Below are positions 1-6,911 of a stretch of DNA of 38,268 bases, in pieces (the first letter of the stretch is position 1; the number at the start of each line of letters is the position of its first letter). The DNA comes from Lachnospiraceae bacterium UBA4348 (GTDB lineage: Bacteria; Bacillota; Clostridia; Lachnospirales; Lachnospiraceae): contig DGTA01000090.1 in assembly GCA_002394165.1 (NCBI GenBank), positions 1 through 38,268 of the forward strand, written 5' to 3'. Below the pieces are notes generated by a model, which worked only from the letters and a program-made list of their open reading frames with translations, did no database searches and had not been told where the DNA came from. The translations under genes and the position numbers were made by a program.

Positions 1-218
1 GTCCCTCCAGCATCATCATCGGCGAGCAGCTGACGCCCGAATCCTGCGGCGCCCTGCTTTCCCACTATGAGAACAAATTCATGTTCCAGGGCTTCCTGTG
101 GAACGTCAACAGCTTCGACCAGGAAGGTGTGCAGCTGGGCAAGGTCCTGGCCAACCGTGTGCTCGACCATAACACGGACGGTGCGCTGAAAGGATTTGCG
201 GATCTGCTCGGCGTCTGA
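1..218 (+). CDS. pgi: Glucose-6-phosphate isomerase, C-terminal fragment
   Basis: The window opens inside a gene; the reading frame starting at base 3 gives 71 residues ending at TGA 216-218. The stretch WNVNSFDQEGVQLGK is the well-known C-terminal signature of phosphoglucose isomerase, which interconverts glucose-6-phosphate and fructose-6-phosphate in the cytoplasm; the Lys at its end belongs to the active site in this family. The enzyme is about 450-550 residues long, so most of it lies upstream of the window. No classical terminator follows; instead there is a palindromic repeat element (about 217-421). The gene is probably unrelated in function to the catabolic locus downstream. Confidence 0.93.
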   Translation, partial: PSSIIIGEQLTPESCGALLSHYENKFMFQGFLWNVNSFDQEGVQLGKVLANRVLDHNTDGALKGFADLLGV

Positions 219-421
219 AACAGGACGGTTCTTACAAGGATAGTAGAATAAAACATAACACCCTGTTCCACGAGGATCGCTTTCGCTCTGGCCTCGCGCA
301 GCGGTACATAAGGCTCGGGCTTTGCCCTCGCCAAGTACCGGCGCTGCGGCCACGTCCTCTTTGGAACAGGGTGTTGTATTTTATTCATACCGTAAACTTC
401 AAAGGACTGTCCCCTGTCATA
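217..421. repeat. Palindromic MITE-like repeat element downstream of pgi
   Basis: Two 24-base arms at 247-270 and 362-385 are inverted copies that differ at only two positions (core AACACCCTGTTCCA). They enclose about 90 bases that also fold back: CGCAGCGGTAC at 297-307 pairs with GTACCGGCGCTGCG at 335-348 apart from a three-base bulge. Outside the arms are short motifs (AACAGGACGGTTCT at 219-232 and GGACTGTCCCCTGTCA at 404-419) that resemble the repeat at 33244-33299. An open frame runs across it on the minus strand but looks like repeat sequence, not a gene. The structure suggests a non-autonomous mobile repeat that may also act as a transcription barrier between pgi and the convergent regulator gene. 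Confidence 0.6.
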
Positions 422-423
422 AA

Positions 424-1107
424 TTAAAAGTAGTCGTAGTTTTTCCGGATGTGCTCCCGCATCAGGCTCTCGGCCAGGTCGGCGTCTTTTGCGCGCATGG
501 CGTCGAGGATGCGCCGGTGAAAATCCAGGGCCGGATCGTATTTCATCTTATCGATGACGGAATGCATGGATTCCTCGAGGATGTGGAGCAGGATGTCGTA
601 GGCCTTGACCATCAGCGGATTGCCGCTCAGCTCCACGATGCGCGTGTGAAACTGAAGATCGAGATCGGAGAAGGTCCGGGCATCGTCGGAAGCGGCGGCC
701 CTGTTCATCTGTTCCAGGATCTTCTCAAGCCGGTCGAGGGCCTTCTTGTCCAGGAGGGGCGTCGCGATGCGCACACTCTCGGAGTCGATCATCTCGCGGA
801 ACTGGAAGACATGCTTCTGTGAGGGGCTGCCGATATACATGAGCGGGATCAGGTCCTGGAGGGCATCCTCCGGACTGACCTCGCGGACATAGGAGCCGGA
901 CCCGGTGCGGGTCTCGATCAGGCCCAGGGCCTTGAGCTTCTGCATGGCCTGCCGGATGGTCATACGGCTGACGCCGAAGGTCTCGGACAGCTCATTTTCT
1001 GAGGGGAGCTTGTCACCCGCGCTCCAGGTCTGGTCGATCAGGAGAGAACGCATCTGCTCGAAGACCTGTTCAACGGCGTTGACTCTCTGAATAGGTTTGA
1101 TCTTCAT
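424..1107 (-). CDS. GntR-family (FadR/FCD subfamily) transcription regulator
   Basis: A 227-residue cytoplasmic DNA-binding protein. The N-terminal winged helix-turn-helix is clear (SAGDKLPSENELSETFGVSR, then MTIRQAMQKLKALGLIETRTGSGSYV), and the rest is a helical FCD ligand-binding domain rich in Asp, His and Arg (for example the D-x-x-F-H segment near QFHTRIVELSGNPL), which in this subfamily often binds an acid or sugar acid through a metal. I chose the ATG at 1107 because GGAGG at 1113-1117 sits five bases upstream; an in-frame GTG at 1125 would add six residues. It is transcribed away from the transketolase genes, and an inverted repeat in the shared intergenic region is its likely operator, so it probably controls the 1327-4034 operon and perhaps itself. 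The effector is unknown. Confidence 0.9.
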   Translation of the reverse strand: MKIKPIQRVNAVEQVFEQMRSLLIDQTWSAGDKLPSENELSETFGVSRMTIRQAMQKLKALGLIETRTGSGSYVREVSPEDALQDLIPLMYIGSPSQKHVFQFREMIDSESVRIATPLLDKKALDRLEKILEQMNRAAASDDARTFSDLDLQFHTRIVELSGNPLMVKAYDILLHILEESMHSVIDKMKYDPALDFHRRILDAMRAKDADLAESLMREHIRKNYDYF

Positions 1108-1139
1108 GGAATCCTCCGCAAACACAATGGAATTACTAT

Positions 1140-1168
1140 ATTTTACAGTTTGGGAAAAGCCGTGTCAA
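1140..1168 (-). promoter_or_regulatory. Promoter of the GntR regulator
   Basis: Read on the minus strand, TTGACA (1168-1163) and TAAAAT (1145-1140) are separated by 17 bases, a near-consensus SigA-type promoter about 30 bases upstream of the regulator start codon. Confidence 0.6.
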
Positions 1169-1222
1169 CACAGCCTTGCATTAGGCATTTTGCAAGATTC
1201 TGACATGGCTTTTTTATGAATT

Positions 1223-1279
1223 ATTACAGATTGACATAAAGGGCTTGGGACGTTTATATTTAAGTCAACCTGTAATACA
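1223..1279. promoter_or_regulatory. Probable GntR operator pair flanking the promoter
   Basis: ATTACAGATTGAC (1223-1235) is repeated inverted as GTCAACCTGTAAT (1264-1276), matching at 12 of 13 positions. The downstream copy extends into the palindrome TGTAATACA (1271-1279), which fits the TGTA-N-TACA style of sites bound by FadR-type GntR proteins. One copy overlaps the -35 box and the other lies just after the -10 box, an arrangement suited to repression by looping or by blocking polymerase. Binding by the adjacent regulator is inferred. Confidence 0.55.
1231..1260 (+). promoter_or_regulatory. Promoter of the transketolase-garR operon
   Basis: A perfect -35 TTGACA at 1231-1236 and -10 TATATT at 1255-1260 with an 18-base spacer (17 if TTATAT is used). 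It lies about 65 bases upstream of the first transketolase start and between the two halves of an inverted repeat, so it is probably repressible. Confidence 0.65.
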
Positions 1280-1326
1280 ACTAACAGCTTACAGCTTCAA
1301 AGCATGAGCCACAGGAGGGAAAAATT

Positions 1327-2148
1327 ATGGCATATAGTGAAGAGCTGATCAAATCACTGGAAGAAAAGGGCCAGCTTTTAAGACGCGACTGCATCAAATG
1401 CATCGGCGTCGGCGTAGCGGGCCACGTAGGCGGCAGCTGCTCGAGCGCGGATCTGGTAGCAGCCCTGTATTTTCATAAGATGAAGATCGATCCGAAGAAC
1501 CCCGAGTGGGATGAGAGAGACTACTTCCTTCTTTCCAAGGGCCATGTAGCGATCCTCCAGTACGCTGCGCTGGCTGAGAGAGGATACTTCCCGGTGGAAG
1601 ATCTTCCGCGCTGCAAAGAGATCGGTTTCTATCTGCAGGGTCATCCGCATCTTGGAACTCCCGGTATCGAAGCCGGCACCGGTTCTCTGGGACAGGGACT
1701 TTCCCTCGGAGCAGGCATGGCTATCGGCCTGAAGCTGGACAACAAGCCCAACAGGGTCTATGTGCTGGTCGGCGACGGCGAGATGGACGAAGGACAGATC
1801 TGGGAAGCAGCCATGTCCTCCGGCGCCAAGAAGCTGGATAACCTGTGCGCCATCATCGACAACAACGGACTGCAGGCCATGGGCCGCATTGCCGACAGAC
1901 TTCCGAGCGAACCGATCGCTGACAAGTGGAGATCCTTCGGCTGGAACGTGATCGAGATCGACGGTCACAACATGGAACAGATCCTCACTGCACTGGATGA
2001 GGCGGAGCAGTTCAAGGGCAAACCCACCGCGATCGTGGCTCATACCGTAAAGGGCAAGGGCATCAGCTTTGCCGAGAACCAGGTTGGTTTCCACAACAGG
2101 GCCCTGACCCAGGAAGAATACGATAAGGCACTTGAGGAGCTTGCATAA
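1327..2148 (+). CDS. Transketolase, N-terminal (thiamine diphosphate-binding) subunit
   Basis: A 273-residue protein matching the N-terminal third of transketolase. The thiamine diphosphate/metal motif runs from GDGEMDEGQ at residues 149-157 to DNN at 178-180, and SKGH (70-73) and GSLGQGLSLGAGMA (119-132) are typical of the family. It should form a functional enzyme with the next gene, moving a two-carbon ketol unit between sugar phosphates. AGGAGGG lies before the ATG. Two-subunit transketolases are common in Clostridia, and in sugar-specific operons they may be specialised, for example the apulose-4-phosphate transketolase AptA/AptB of D-apiose use. The placement beside a GntR regulator and garR indicates a catabolic role, not the housekeeping pentose pathway. 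Confidence 0.93.
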   Translation: MAYSEELIKSLEEKGQLLRRDCIKCIGVGVAGHVGGSCSSADLVAALYFHKMKIDPKNPEWDERDYFLLSKGHVAILQYAALAERGYFPVEDLPRCKEIGFYLQGHPHLGTPGIEAGTGSLGQGLSLGAGMAIGLKLDNKPNRVYVLVGDGEMDEGQIWEAAMSSGAKKLDNLCAIIDNNGLQAMGRIADRLPSEPIADKWRSFGWNVIEIDGHNMEQILTALDEAEQFKGKPTAIVAHTVKGKGISFAENQVGFHNRALTQEEYDKALEELA

Positions 2149-2173
2149 AGAAGAGCCAAAGGAGGAAATTATC

Positions 2174-3109
2174 ATGGCTGAAACAAATCAGAGAACAGCA
2201 TATGGCAAGACTCTTGTGGAGCTCTGCCATCAGAATAAGGATATCGTGGTCCTGGATGCGGACCTGTGCGCGTCCACCATGGGCAAACTGGTAGAAGTCG
2301 AGCCCGGCCTTGAGGACAGACATATTGAGATGGGCATCGCCGAGGCGAACATGCTTTCCACCGCCGGCGGCCTGGCCAGAGTCGGCAAGATCCCCTTTGC
2401 CTCCTCCTTCGCGGTATTCTCCGCAGGAAGAGCTTATGACCAGATCAGACAGTCGATCTCCATCGGCAAGCTGAATGTCAAGATCTGCGGTTCCTCCGCA
2501 GGATGCTCCGATTTCGGTGACGGCGCAACACATCAGTCTATCGATGATATCGCTTACATGCGCGTCATCCCGAACATGTCCGTGTTCGTTCCGGCCGATG
2601 CCAACGAGGCAGTGGCGGTCGTAAAGTACATGGCAGCCAACCCCGGCCCGATGTATATCCGCCTCAACCGCAATGCGTATGACAACGTTATCCCGGAAGG
2701 CGCCGAGTTTGTTCCCGGTGAGCCCGTGGTCATGAAAGAAGGAACCGATGTGACCGTATTTGCCTGCGGCATCATGCTTACCAAGGCTCTTGAGGCTGCC
2801 AAGGCTCTTGAAGGAAAGATTTCCGTGCGCGTGGTCAATGTTCCCTCCATCAAGCCGCTTAACCGTGAGAGCGTCATCAGGCTCGCAAGCGATGTGAAGG
2901 GTGTTGTGACGGCGGAAGAGCACAGCGTGATCGGCGGCCTGGGCGGCGCCATCGCGGAAGCTCTCAGACTGGAGAAGGTTCCGGTAGAGTTCGTCGGCGT
3001 CGAGGACCAGTTCGGTTCCTCCGCTCACAGCTACGATGATATCCTTAACTATCTCGGCCTGACCACGGATCATATCGTGAAGGCTGTGGAAGAGATCTAT
3101 TCATTATAA
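2174..3109 (+). CDS. Transketolase, C-terminal (pyrimidine-binding) subunit
   Basis: A 311-residue partner of the preceding gene. It has the pyrimidine-binding domain with the catalytic Glu in MGIAEANM (E57) and the FASSFAVFSAGRAYDQIR segment, then the C-terminal domain (VTVFACGIMLTKALEAA, EEHSVIGGLGGAIAEAL) typical of transketolase and 1-deoxyxylulose-5-phosphate synthase halves. The ATG at 2174 follows GGAGG with good spacing; an earlier in-frame start overlapping the previous gene has no such site. The gap to the first subunit is only 25 bases, which indicates co-translation. The substrate cannot be read from sequence. Confidence 0.93.
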   Translation: MAETNQRTAYGKTLVELCHQNKDIVVLDADLCASTMGKLVEVEPGLEDRHIEMGIAEANMLSTAGGLARVGKIPFASSFAVFSAGRAYDQIRQSISIGKLNVKICGSSAGCSDFGDGATHQSIDDIAYMRVIPNMSVFVPADANEAVAVVKYMAANPGPMYIRLNRNAYDNVIPEGAEFVPGEPVVMKEGTDVTVFACGIMLTKALEAAKALEGKISVRVVNVPSIKPLNRESVIRLASDVKGVVTAEEHSVIGGLGGAIAEALRLEKVPVEFVGVEDQFGSSAHSYDDILNYLGLTTDHIVKAVEEIYSL

Positions 3110-3137
3110 TAATAATACTGAAAGGAGACTGTCTGTC

Positions 3138-4034
3138 ATGAAAGTAGGTTTTATCGGACTGGGAATCATGGGACGCCCCATGTGCAAGAATCTGTTAAAG
3201 GCCGGTTACGAAGTGACCGCATTTGATCCGTTCGCAAAGGAAGCCCTGGATGATGTGGTATCCTGCGGCGCCGCCAGAGGCGAGAGCAACGCGGATGTCG
3301 CTTCCAAGAGCGATGTTGTCATCACCATGGTCCCGAATTCACCGCATGTAAGAGAAGCGATCTTCGGCGCAAAGGGTGTTGCCGAGGGAGCAAAGGAAGG
3401 ACTGGATGTCATCGACATGAGCTCCATCGCTCCGCTGCAGTCCAAGGATATCGCCGAGAAGTGCCTGGAAAAAGGTATCCATATGATGGATGCACCGGTC
3501 TCCGGCGGAGAGCCCAAGGCCATCGACGGAACGCTGTCCATCATGTGCGGCGGCCCGAAGGATCTGTTTGAGAAATATAAAGAGCTTCTGGGCGTTCTTG
3601 GCGCGTCTGTGGTACACTGCGGCGACGTCAACGGTGCCGGAAACACCACGAAGCTGGCTAACCAGGTGATCGTGGCGGTCAATATCGCTGCCTGCGCCGA
3701 GGCTTATGAGCTGGCGATCATGGCAGGCGTTGATCCCGAGAAGGTGTTCGCAGCTATCCGCGGCGGCCTTGCCGGCTCCACAGTCATGGATGCCAAGGTT
3801 CCGATGATGCTGGACGGCAACTTCAAGCCGGGCTTCAGGATCGATCTTCACATCAAGGATCTGAACAATGCGCTTGATACCGGTCACGGCGTCGGCACAC
3901 CCATGATCCTGACCAGCGCTGTCCAGGAGATGATGCAGTGGCTGCACAACAATGACTGCGGCAGCGACGACCACAGCGCGATCCTGAAATATTATGAAAG
4001 AATCTCCGGCGTTGAGATGAGAAAACTCAGCTGA
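3138..4034 (+). CDS. garR: 2-hydroxy-3-oxopropionate (tartronate semialdehyde) reductase
   Basis: A 298-residue beta-hydroxyacid dehydrogenase. GFIGLGIMGRPM (4-15) is the dinucleotide-binding loop, DAPVSGGEPKA (118-128) the substrate-binding signature and K172 in GAGNTTKLANQ the catalytic Lys. The C-terminal half (IRGGLAGSTVMDAKVPMM and GFRIDLHIKDLNNALDT) follows E. coli GarR almost word for word, so I prefer tartronate-semialdehyde reductase over 3-hydroxyisobutyrate dehydrogenase. It would reduce tartronate semialdehyde to D-glycerate, which the glycerate 2-kinase at 21365 could phosphorylate. It is the third gene of the transketolase operon, with AAAGGAG before its ATG and a strong terminator after it. 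Confidence 0.9.
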   Translation: MKVGFIGLGIMGRPMCKNLLKAGYEVTAFDPFAKEALDDVVSCGAARGESNADVASKSDVVITMVPNSPHVREAIFGAKGVAEGAKEGLDVIDMSSIAPLQSKDIAEKCLEKGIHMMDAPVSGGEPKAIDGTLSIMCGGPKDLFEKYKELLGVLGASVVHCGDVNGAGNTTKLANQVIVAVNIAACAEAYELAIMAGVDPEKVFAAIRGGLAGSTVMDAKVPMMLDGNFKPGFRIDLHIKDLNNALDTGHGVGTPMILTSAVQEMMQWLHNNDCGSDDHSAILKYYERISGVEMRKLS

Positions 4035-4063
4035 GCGCTGAAAGGCTGAGATTAAACGGTTTC

Positions 4064-4096
4064 GGGGGAAGATGGAGTTCCGTCTTCCTCCTTATT
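4064..4096 (+). terminator. Rho-independent terminator after garR
   Basis: A 12-pair stem (GGGGGAAGATGG at 4064-4075 with CCGTCTTCCTCC at 4080-4091, including two G-T pairs) with a four-base loop, followed by TTATT. It separates the transketolase operon from the next promoter. Confidence 0.7.
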
Positions 4097-4109
4097 CAGA
4101 CCTATTTTA

Positions 4110-4198
4110 TGAAAATAATTTACAAAAATGAACCTGTAAAACTGTGTAATGTTCCAAAAATGAAAATATGAAGTCATAATTGTTGAAAAATAATTTCA
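4110..4198 (+). promoter_or_regulatory. Three-box RpiR-type operator array upstream of the SDR-TRAP operon
   Basis: Box 1 TGAAAATAATTTACA (4110-4124), box 2 TGAAAATATGAAGTCA (4161-4176) and box 3 TGAAAAATAATTTCA (4184-4198). Box 3 is an inverted repeat (TGAAA-N5-TTTCA), the kind of site seen for RpiR/SIS-domain regulators, and it covers the -35 element. A matching array with nearly identical spacing lies at 11484-11573. The assignment to the RpiR proteins encoded at 18366 and 20455 is inferred from context. Confidence 0.6.
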
Positions 4199-4211
4199 CA
4201 CATGCTATTCT
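4183..4211 (+). promoter_or_regulatory. Promoter of the SDR-TRAP-kinase operon
   Basis: TTGAAA (4183-4188), a 17-base spacer and TATTCT (4206-4211). The -35 element is inside operator box 3, so a bound repressor would exclude polymerase. The promoter at 11558-11586 has the same plan. Confidence 0.6.
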
Positions 4212-4260
4212 CGTAACTGTAAAGGGAACGCACAACATAATTTGAAAGGTAGATGCGGAC

Positions 4261-5094
4261 ATGAGCAAAGAAGTGATCACCAATACACTGTATAAGTTAT
4301 TTTCGCTTGAAAACAAAGTCATTCTTGCAACGGGTGCGGCCGGAGCGATCGGCAGCGCGATCGTTAAATGTTACGCAGATCTCGGCGCCAAGGTAGTCCT
4401 GGCTGACTACAACGAAGAGGCCATGGCTGAGGTGGAAAAAGAGATCAAGGCAAACGGCGGGGAGTGCACCTGCATGAAGCTGGAGCTTCCGAAAGAAGAG
4501 TCCATCAACGAGGTCGTTGACAAAACCATCGAGAAATACGGGCGCATCGATGTGCTGGCGAACATCGCCGGCATCAACAAGAGAACCCTTATGACCAACG
4601 GCTCTGAGGAGACCTTCGACCGGATCATCGGCGTCAACCTGAAAGGCTCTTATCTGATCTCCATCAAGGTGGCCAAGGAGATGATCAAGCTCAATGAGAC
4701 GCTTCCCGAAGAGGAGAAGGTCCACCTTTCCATCATGAACGTGGCTTCCTACAATTCCGTCATGATGCTCGGCGGAAATTCCGTATACGGCATGAGCAAG
4801 AGCGGCGTAGCCGCCATGACCAGGAGCCAGGCTATTGAGTGGGCTAAATACGGGTTCCGCTCCAACGCCCTTACACCGGGCCACATCAGCACCAAGCTGA
4901 CCGCCCAGCTGTGGGACGATCCCTACTACAGCAAATACATGCTTGACCGTATCGCCATGAACCGTCCCGGTTATCCGGAAGACATGCTCGGCATGGCCGT
5001 GCTGATCGCATCCGATGCATCCGCTTACATGTCCGGACAGCTGTGCATCGTCGACGGCGGATGCCTGGCCGGCGGACAGCCCTGGGAGATCTGA
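4261..5094 (+). CDS. Short-chain dehydrogenase/reductase (SDR family)
   Basis: A 277-residue classical SDR. It shows the TGAAGAIG cofactor loop (24-31), NIAG (101-104), the catalytic Ser163 and YGMSK with Tyr176 and Lys180. An acidic residue (Asp49 in LADYN) at the end of the second strand points to NAD(H). The C-terminal PEDMLGMAVLIASDASAYMSGQ and VDGG segments are typical of sugar or polyol dehydrogenases such as gluconate 5-dehydrogenase. It is the first gene of an operon with the TRAP transporter, TIM-barrel isomerase and FGGY kinase, so it likely oxidises or reduces the transported sugar, polyol or sugar acid at one carbon. The exact substrate is unknown. A GAAAGGTAG sequence precedes the ATG. 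Confidence 0.9.
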   Translation: MSKEVITNTLYKLFSLENKVILATGAAGAIGSAIVKCYADLGAKVVLADYNEEAMAEVEKEIKANGGECTCMKLELPKEESINEVVDKTIEKYGRIDVLANIAGINKRTLMTNGSEETFDRIIGVNLKGSYLISIKVAKEMIKLNETLPEEEKVHLSIMNVASYNSVMMLGGNSVYGMSKSGVAAMTRSQAIEWAKYGFRSNALTPGHISTKLTAQLWDDPYYSKYMLDRIAMNRPGYPEDMLGMAVLIASDASAYMSGQLCIVDGGCLAGGQPWEI

Positions 5095-5194
5095 GAAAAA
5101 CACATCAAACCTGAATACGCGCGGCAATCAATGCAGCAACAATCGCCGCCTGTAGATACACACTCATTTTCATTCTAAATTGGAGGGTAGCAAA

Positions 5195-6196
5195 ATGAAA
5201 AAACTTACCGTTATGGCACTGACTGTATGTGCAATCACTGCTTTTGGCATGAGCGCCAGCGCAGCGACAAAACTCAACCTGTCCGTTCCGGATGCTGCTT
5301 CTTCCTCGATCGGTGTTGCCGCTCAGGAATTTGCTGATCAGCTGAACGAGAAATCCGAAGGCGAACTGGAAGTAAAGGTCTACTTCGATGGTTCTCTGTA
5401 CGGCGGCGACGCTACCGCAGCTGTTACCACGATGCAGGACGGCGGCCTTGACATGCTTTGCCTGGCAACCAGCTGGTATTCTTCTTTCGACAGCTCCTTC
5501 AACGTAATCCAGATCCCGTATCTGTTCAAGAGCGTTGATGCTGAGCAGGCTTACCTGAATGACGAAGCTTCCCAGCCGATGTGGGATGCCGTTGAAGGCA
5601 TGGGCGTTAAGTTCCTTGCTGCATGGACCCGTTCCTTCCGTATGACCACCAACAACATCCGCCCGATCACCAAACCGGAAGATTTCGAAGGCATCAAGCT
5701 TCGCACACCCGGCAACCAGATCTACCAGGTATTCTTCGGCGACGGCTGCGGCGCTAACGTAACTCCGATGAGCTTCTCTGAGGTTTACACCGCTCTTCAG
5801 ACCAACACCATCGACGGCCAGGAGAACCCGGCTGACGTTCCGTTCTCTGCAAGCTTCTATGAAGTTCAGAAGTACATCTCCGCTACCAATCACATCGGTG
5901 AAGCTTGGGTAGTAGGCATGAACCCCGACAAATTCGCTTCTCTGAGCGAAGAGATGCAGACTCTGGTTCTTGAGACCGCTCAGGAAATGCAGCAGTGGAA
6001 GAAAGACTATGACGAGGCTACCGATCAGTCCGACATCGACTTCATGATCGAAAAAGGCATGGAGTACAACGAGCTTGACGACGAAGGCTTCGCAGCTTTC
6101 CAGGAAGTATCCAAATCTCTGTATCCGAAATTCCAGGAGATCGTCAACAACCAGGATCTTTGGGATGCTACCATCGCTTTCGCAGAGGCTAACTGA
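5195..6196 (+). CDS. dctP: TRAP transporter substrate-binding protein (DctP family)
   Basis: A 333-residue exported solute-binding protein. The N-terminus (MKKLTVMALTVC, then AITAFGMSASA) is a Sec signal peptide with likely cleavage after ASA; there is no usable lipobox, which is unusual for a Gram-positive member. The mature part shows the DctP pattern: ELEVKVYFDGSLYGG, then FRMTTNNIRPITKPEDFEGIKLR with the Arg that normally salt-bridges a carboxylate ligand, then ALQTNTIDGQENP. This supports an acidic ligand such as a sugar acid, although some family members bind neutral sugars. GGAGGG lies seven bases before the chosen ATG at 5195. It works with the Q and M subunits encoded next. Confidence 0.93.
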   Translation: MKKLTVMALTVCAITAFGMSASAATKLNLSVPDAASSSIGVAAQEFADQLNEKSEGELEVKVYFDGSLYGGDATAAVTTMQDGGLDMLCLATSWYSSFDSSFNVIQIPYLFKSVDAEQAYLNDEASQPMWDAVEGMGVKFLAAWTRSFRMTTNNIRPITKPEDFEGIKLRTPGNQIYQVFFGDGCGANVTPMSFSEVYTALQTNTIDGQENPADVPFSASFYEVQKYISATNHIGEAWVVGMNPDKFASLSEEMQTLVLETAQEMQQWKKDYDEATDQSDIDFMIEKGMEYNELDDEGFAAFQEVSKSLYPKFQEIVNNQDLWDATIAFAEAN

Positions 6197-6230
6197 TCTG
6201 TGACATCATATTGAAACCAGCATAGGATCT

Positions 6231-6266
6231 GGGGGCGGCTCCGGAAAGGCGCCGTCCCCGTTTCTC
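6231..6266 (+). promoter_or_regulatory. Intercistronic hairpin between dctP and dctQ
   Basis: GGGGGCGGC (6231-6239) pairs with GCCGTCCCC (6251-6259), followed by GTTTCTCTT. It may be a partial terminator or an mRNA-stabilising stem that gives more binding protein than membrane subunits; the second transporter has a comparable hairpin at 15802-15840. Confidence 0.5.
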
Positions 6267-6308
6267 TTAATCGGTTCCCCGGAATGAGGGGAGGAGGGTG
6301 GAAACCAG

Positions 6309-6911
6309 ATGGATAAGAATAACAGCAATTCTCCGCTCAGGAAATTTTTCGGTGCAGCCGAAAAAGTCGAACTCGCGCTCGGCGGCTTCTGCCTGGCCAC
6401 GCTGTTCGTAGTCGTCCTGATCGGTATCGTCAGCCGCCTGCTGAATATCAACGCGGCCTGGTATGAAGAGACAACGCGCGTATTCTTCCTGTGGATGATG
6501 TGGATCGGCGTCGGCGCCGGGTTCAACCACAGTGAGTCATCCCGCGTTACGGTACTTGTGAAATCACTGCCGGAATTTTTACAGAAGATCTGTTTTGTAC
6601 TTTATTATGTATTCTGCTTTATTCTGTTCGGAATCATTATCTGGTTCGGTTTCCGTGCAGCCATGCAGCAGGCGAAGATGGGAGAGATGGGTTCCGCCCT
6701 TCGTATTCCCATGTGGCTCGTCGGCATCGCCGTTCCGATCGGCGGTATCTTCGGTTTCATCGGAACGCTCAACACGCTCCTGTTTGAAAACTGGAGACTG
6801 AAAACGACGGCTGAAGAACTTGAGATGGAAGAGATCGCAGAGCAGACCAAGAAGCAGATCGCTGAGGAAGAGGCTGCTGAAAGAGCCGGAGAAGGGAGGA
6901 CGAAGAGATGA
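6309..6911 (+). CDS. dctQ: TRAP transporter small membrane subunit (DctQ family)
   Basis: A 200-residue protein with four predicted membrane helices (about 19-44, 54-72, 93-118 and 136-160) and the family pattern ETTRVFFLWMMWIGVGAGF after the first helix. It forms the membrane complex with DctM and supports sodium- or proton-driven uptake of the ligand captured by DctP. AGGAGGG precedes the ATG. The tail (about 165-200) is highly charged and probably a cytoplasmic helix (EELEMEEIAEQTKKQIAEEE), longer than in many DctQ proteins. The stop overlaps the start of dctM by four bases, a sign of translational coupling. Confidence 0.9.
   Translation: MDKNNSNSPLRKFFGAAEKVELALGGFCLATLFVVVLIGIVSRLLNINAAWYEETTRVFFLWMMWIGVGAGFNHSESSRVTVLVKSLPEFLQKICFVLYYVFCFILFGIIIWFGFRAAMQQAKMGEMGSALRIPMWLVGIAVPIGGIFGFIGTLNTLLFENWRLKTTAEELEMEEIAEQTKKQIAEEEAAERAGEGRTKR

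Noticed and set aside
65..388. 107-codon minus-strand gene after pgi
   Set aside because: It covers the palindromic element and the antisense of pgi, with no ribosome site or known domain.
322..822. 166-codon plus-strand frame over the regulator
   Set aside because: It is antisense to the GntR regulator, whose domains are clear.
1327..3109. Transketolase split by a frameshift
   Set aside because: Each half has its own good ribosome site and natural domain ends; two-subunit transketolases are normal in Clostridia.
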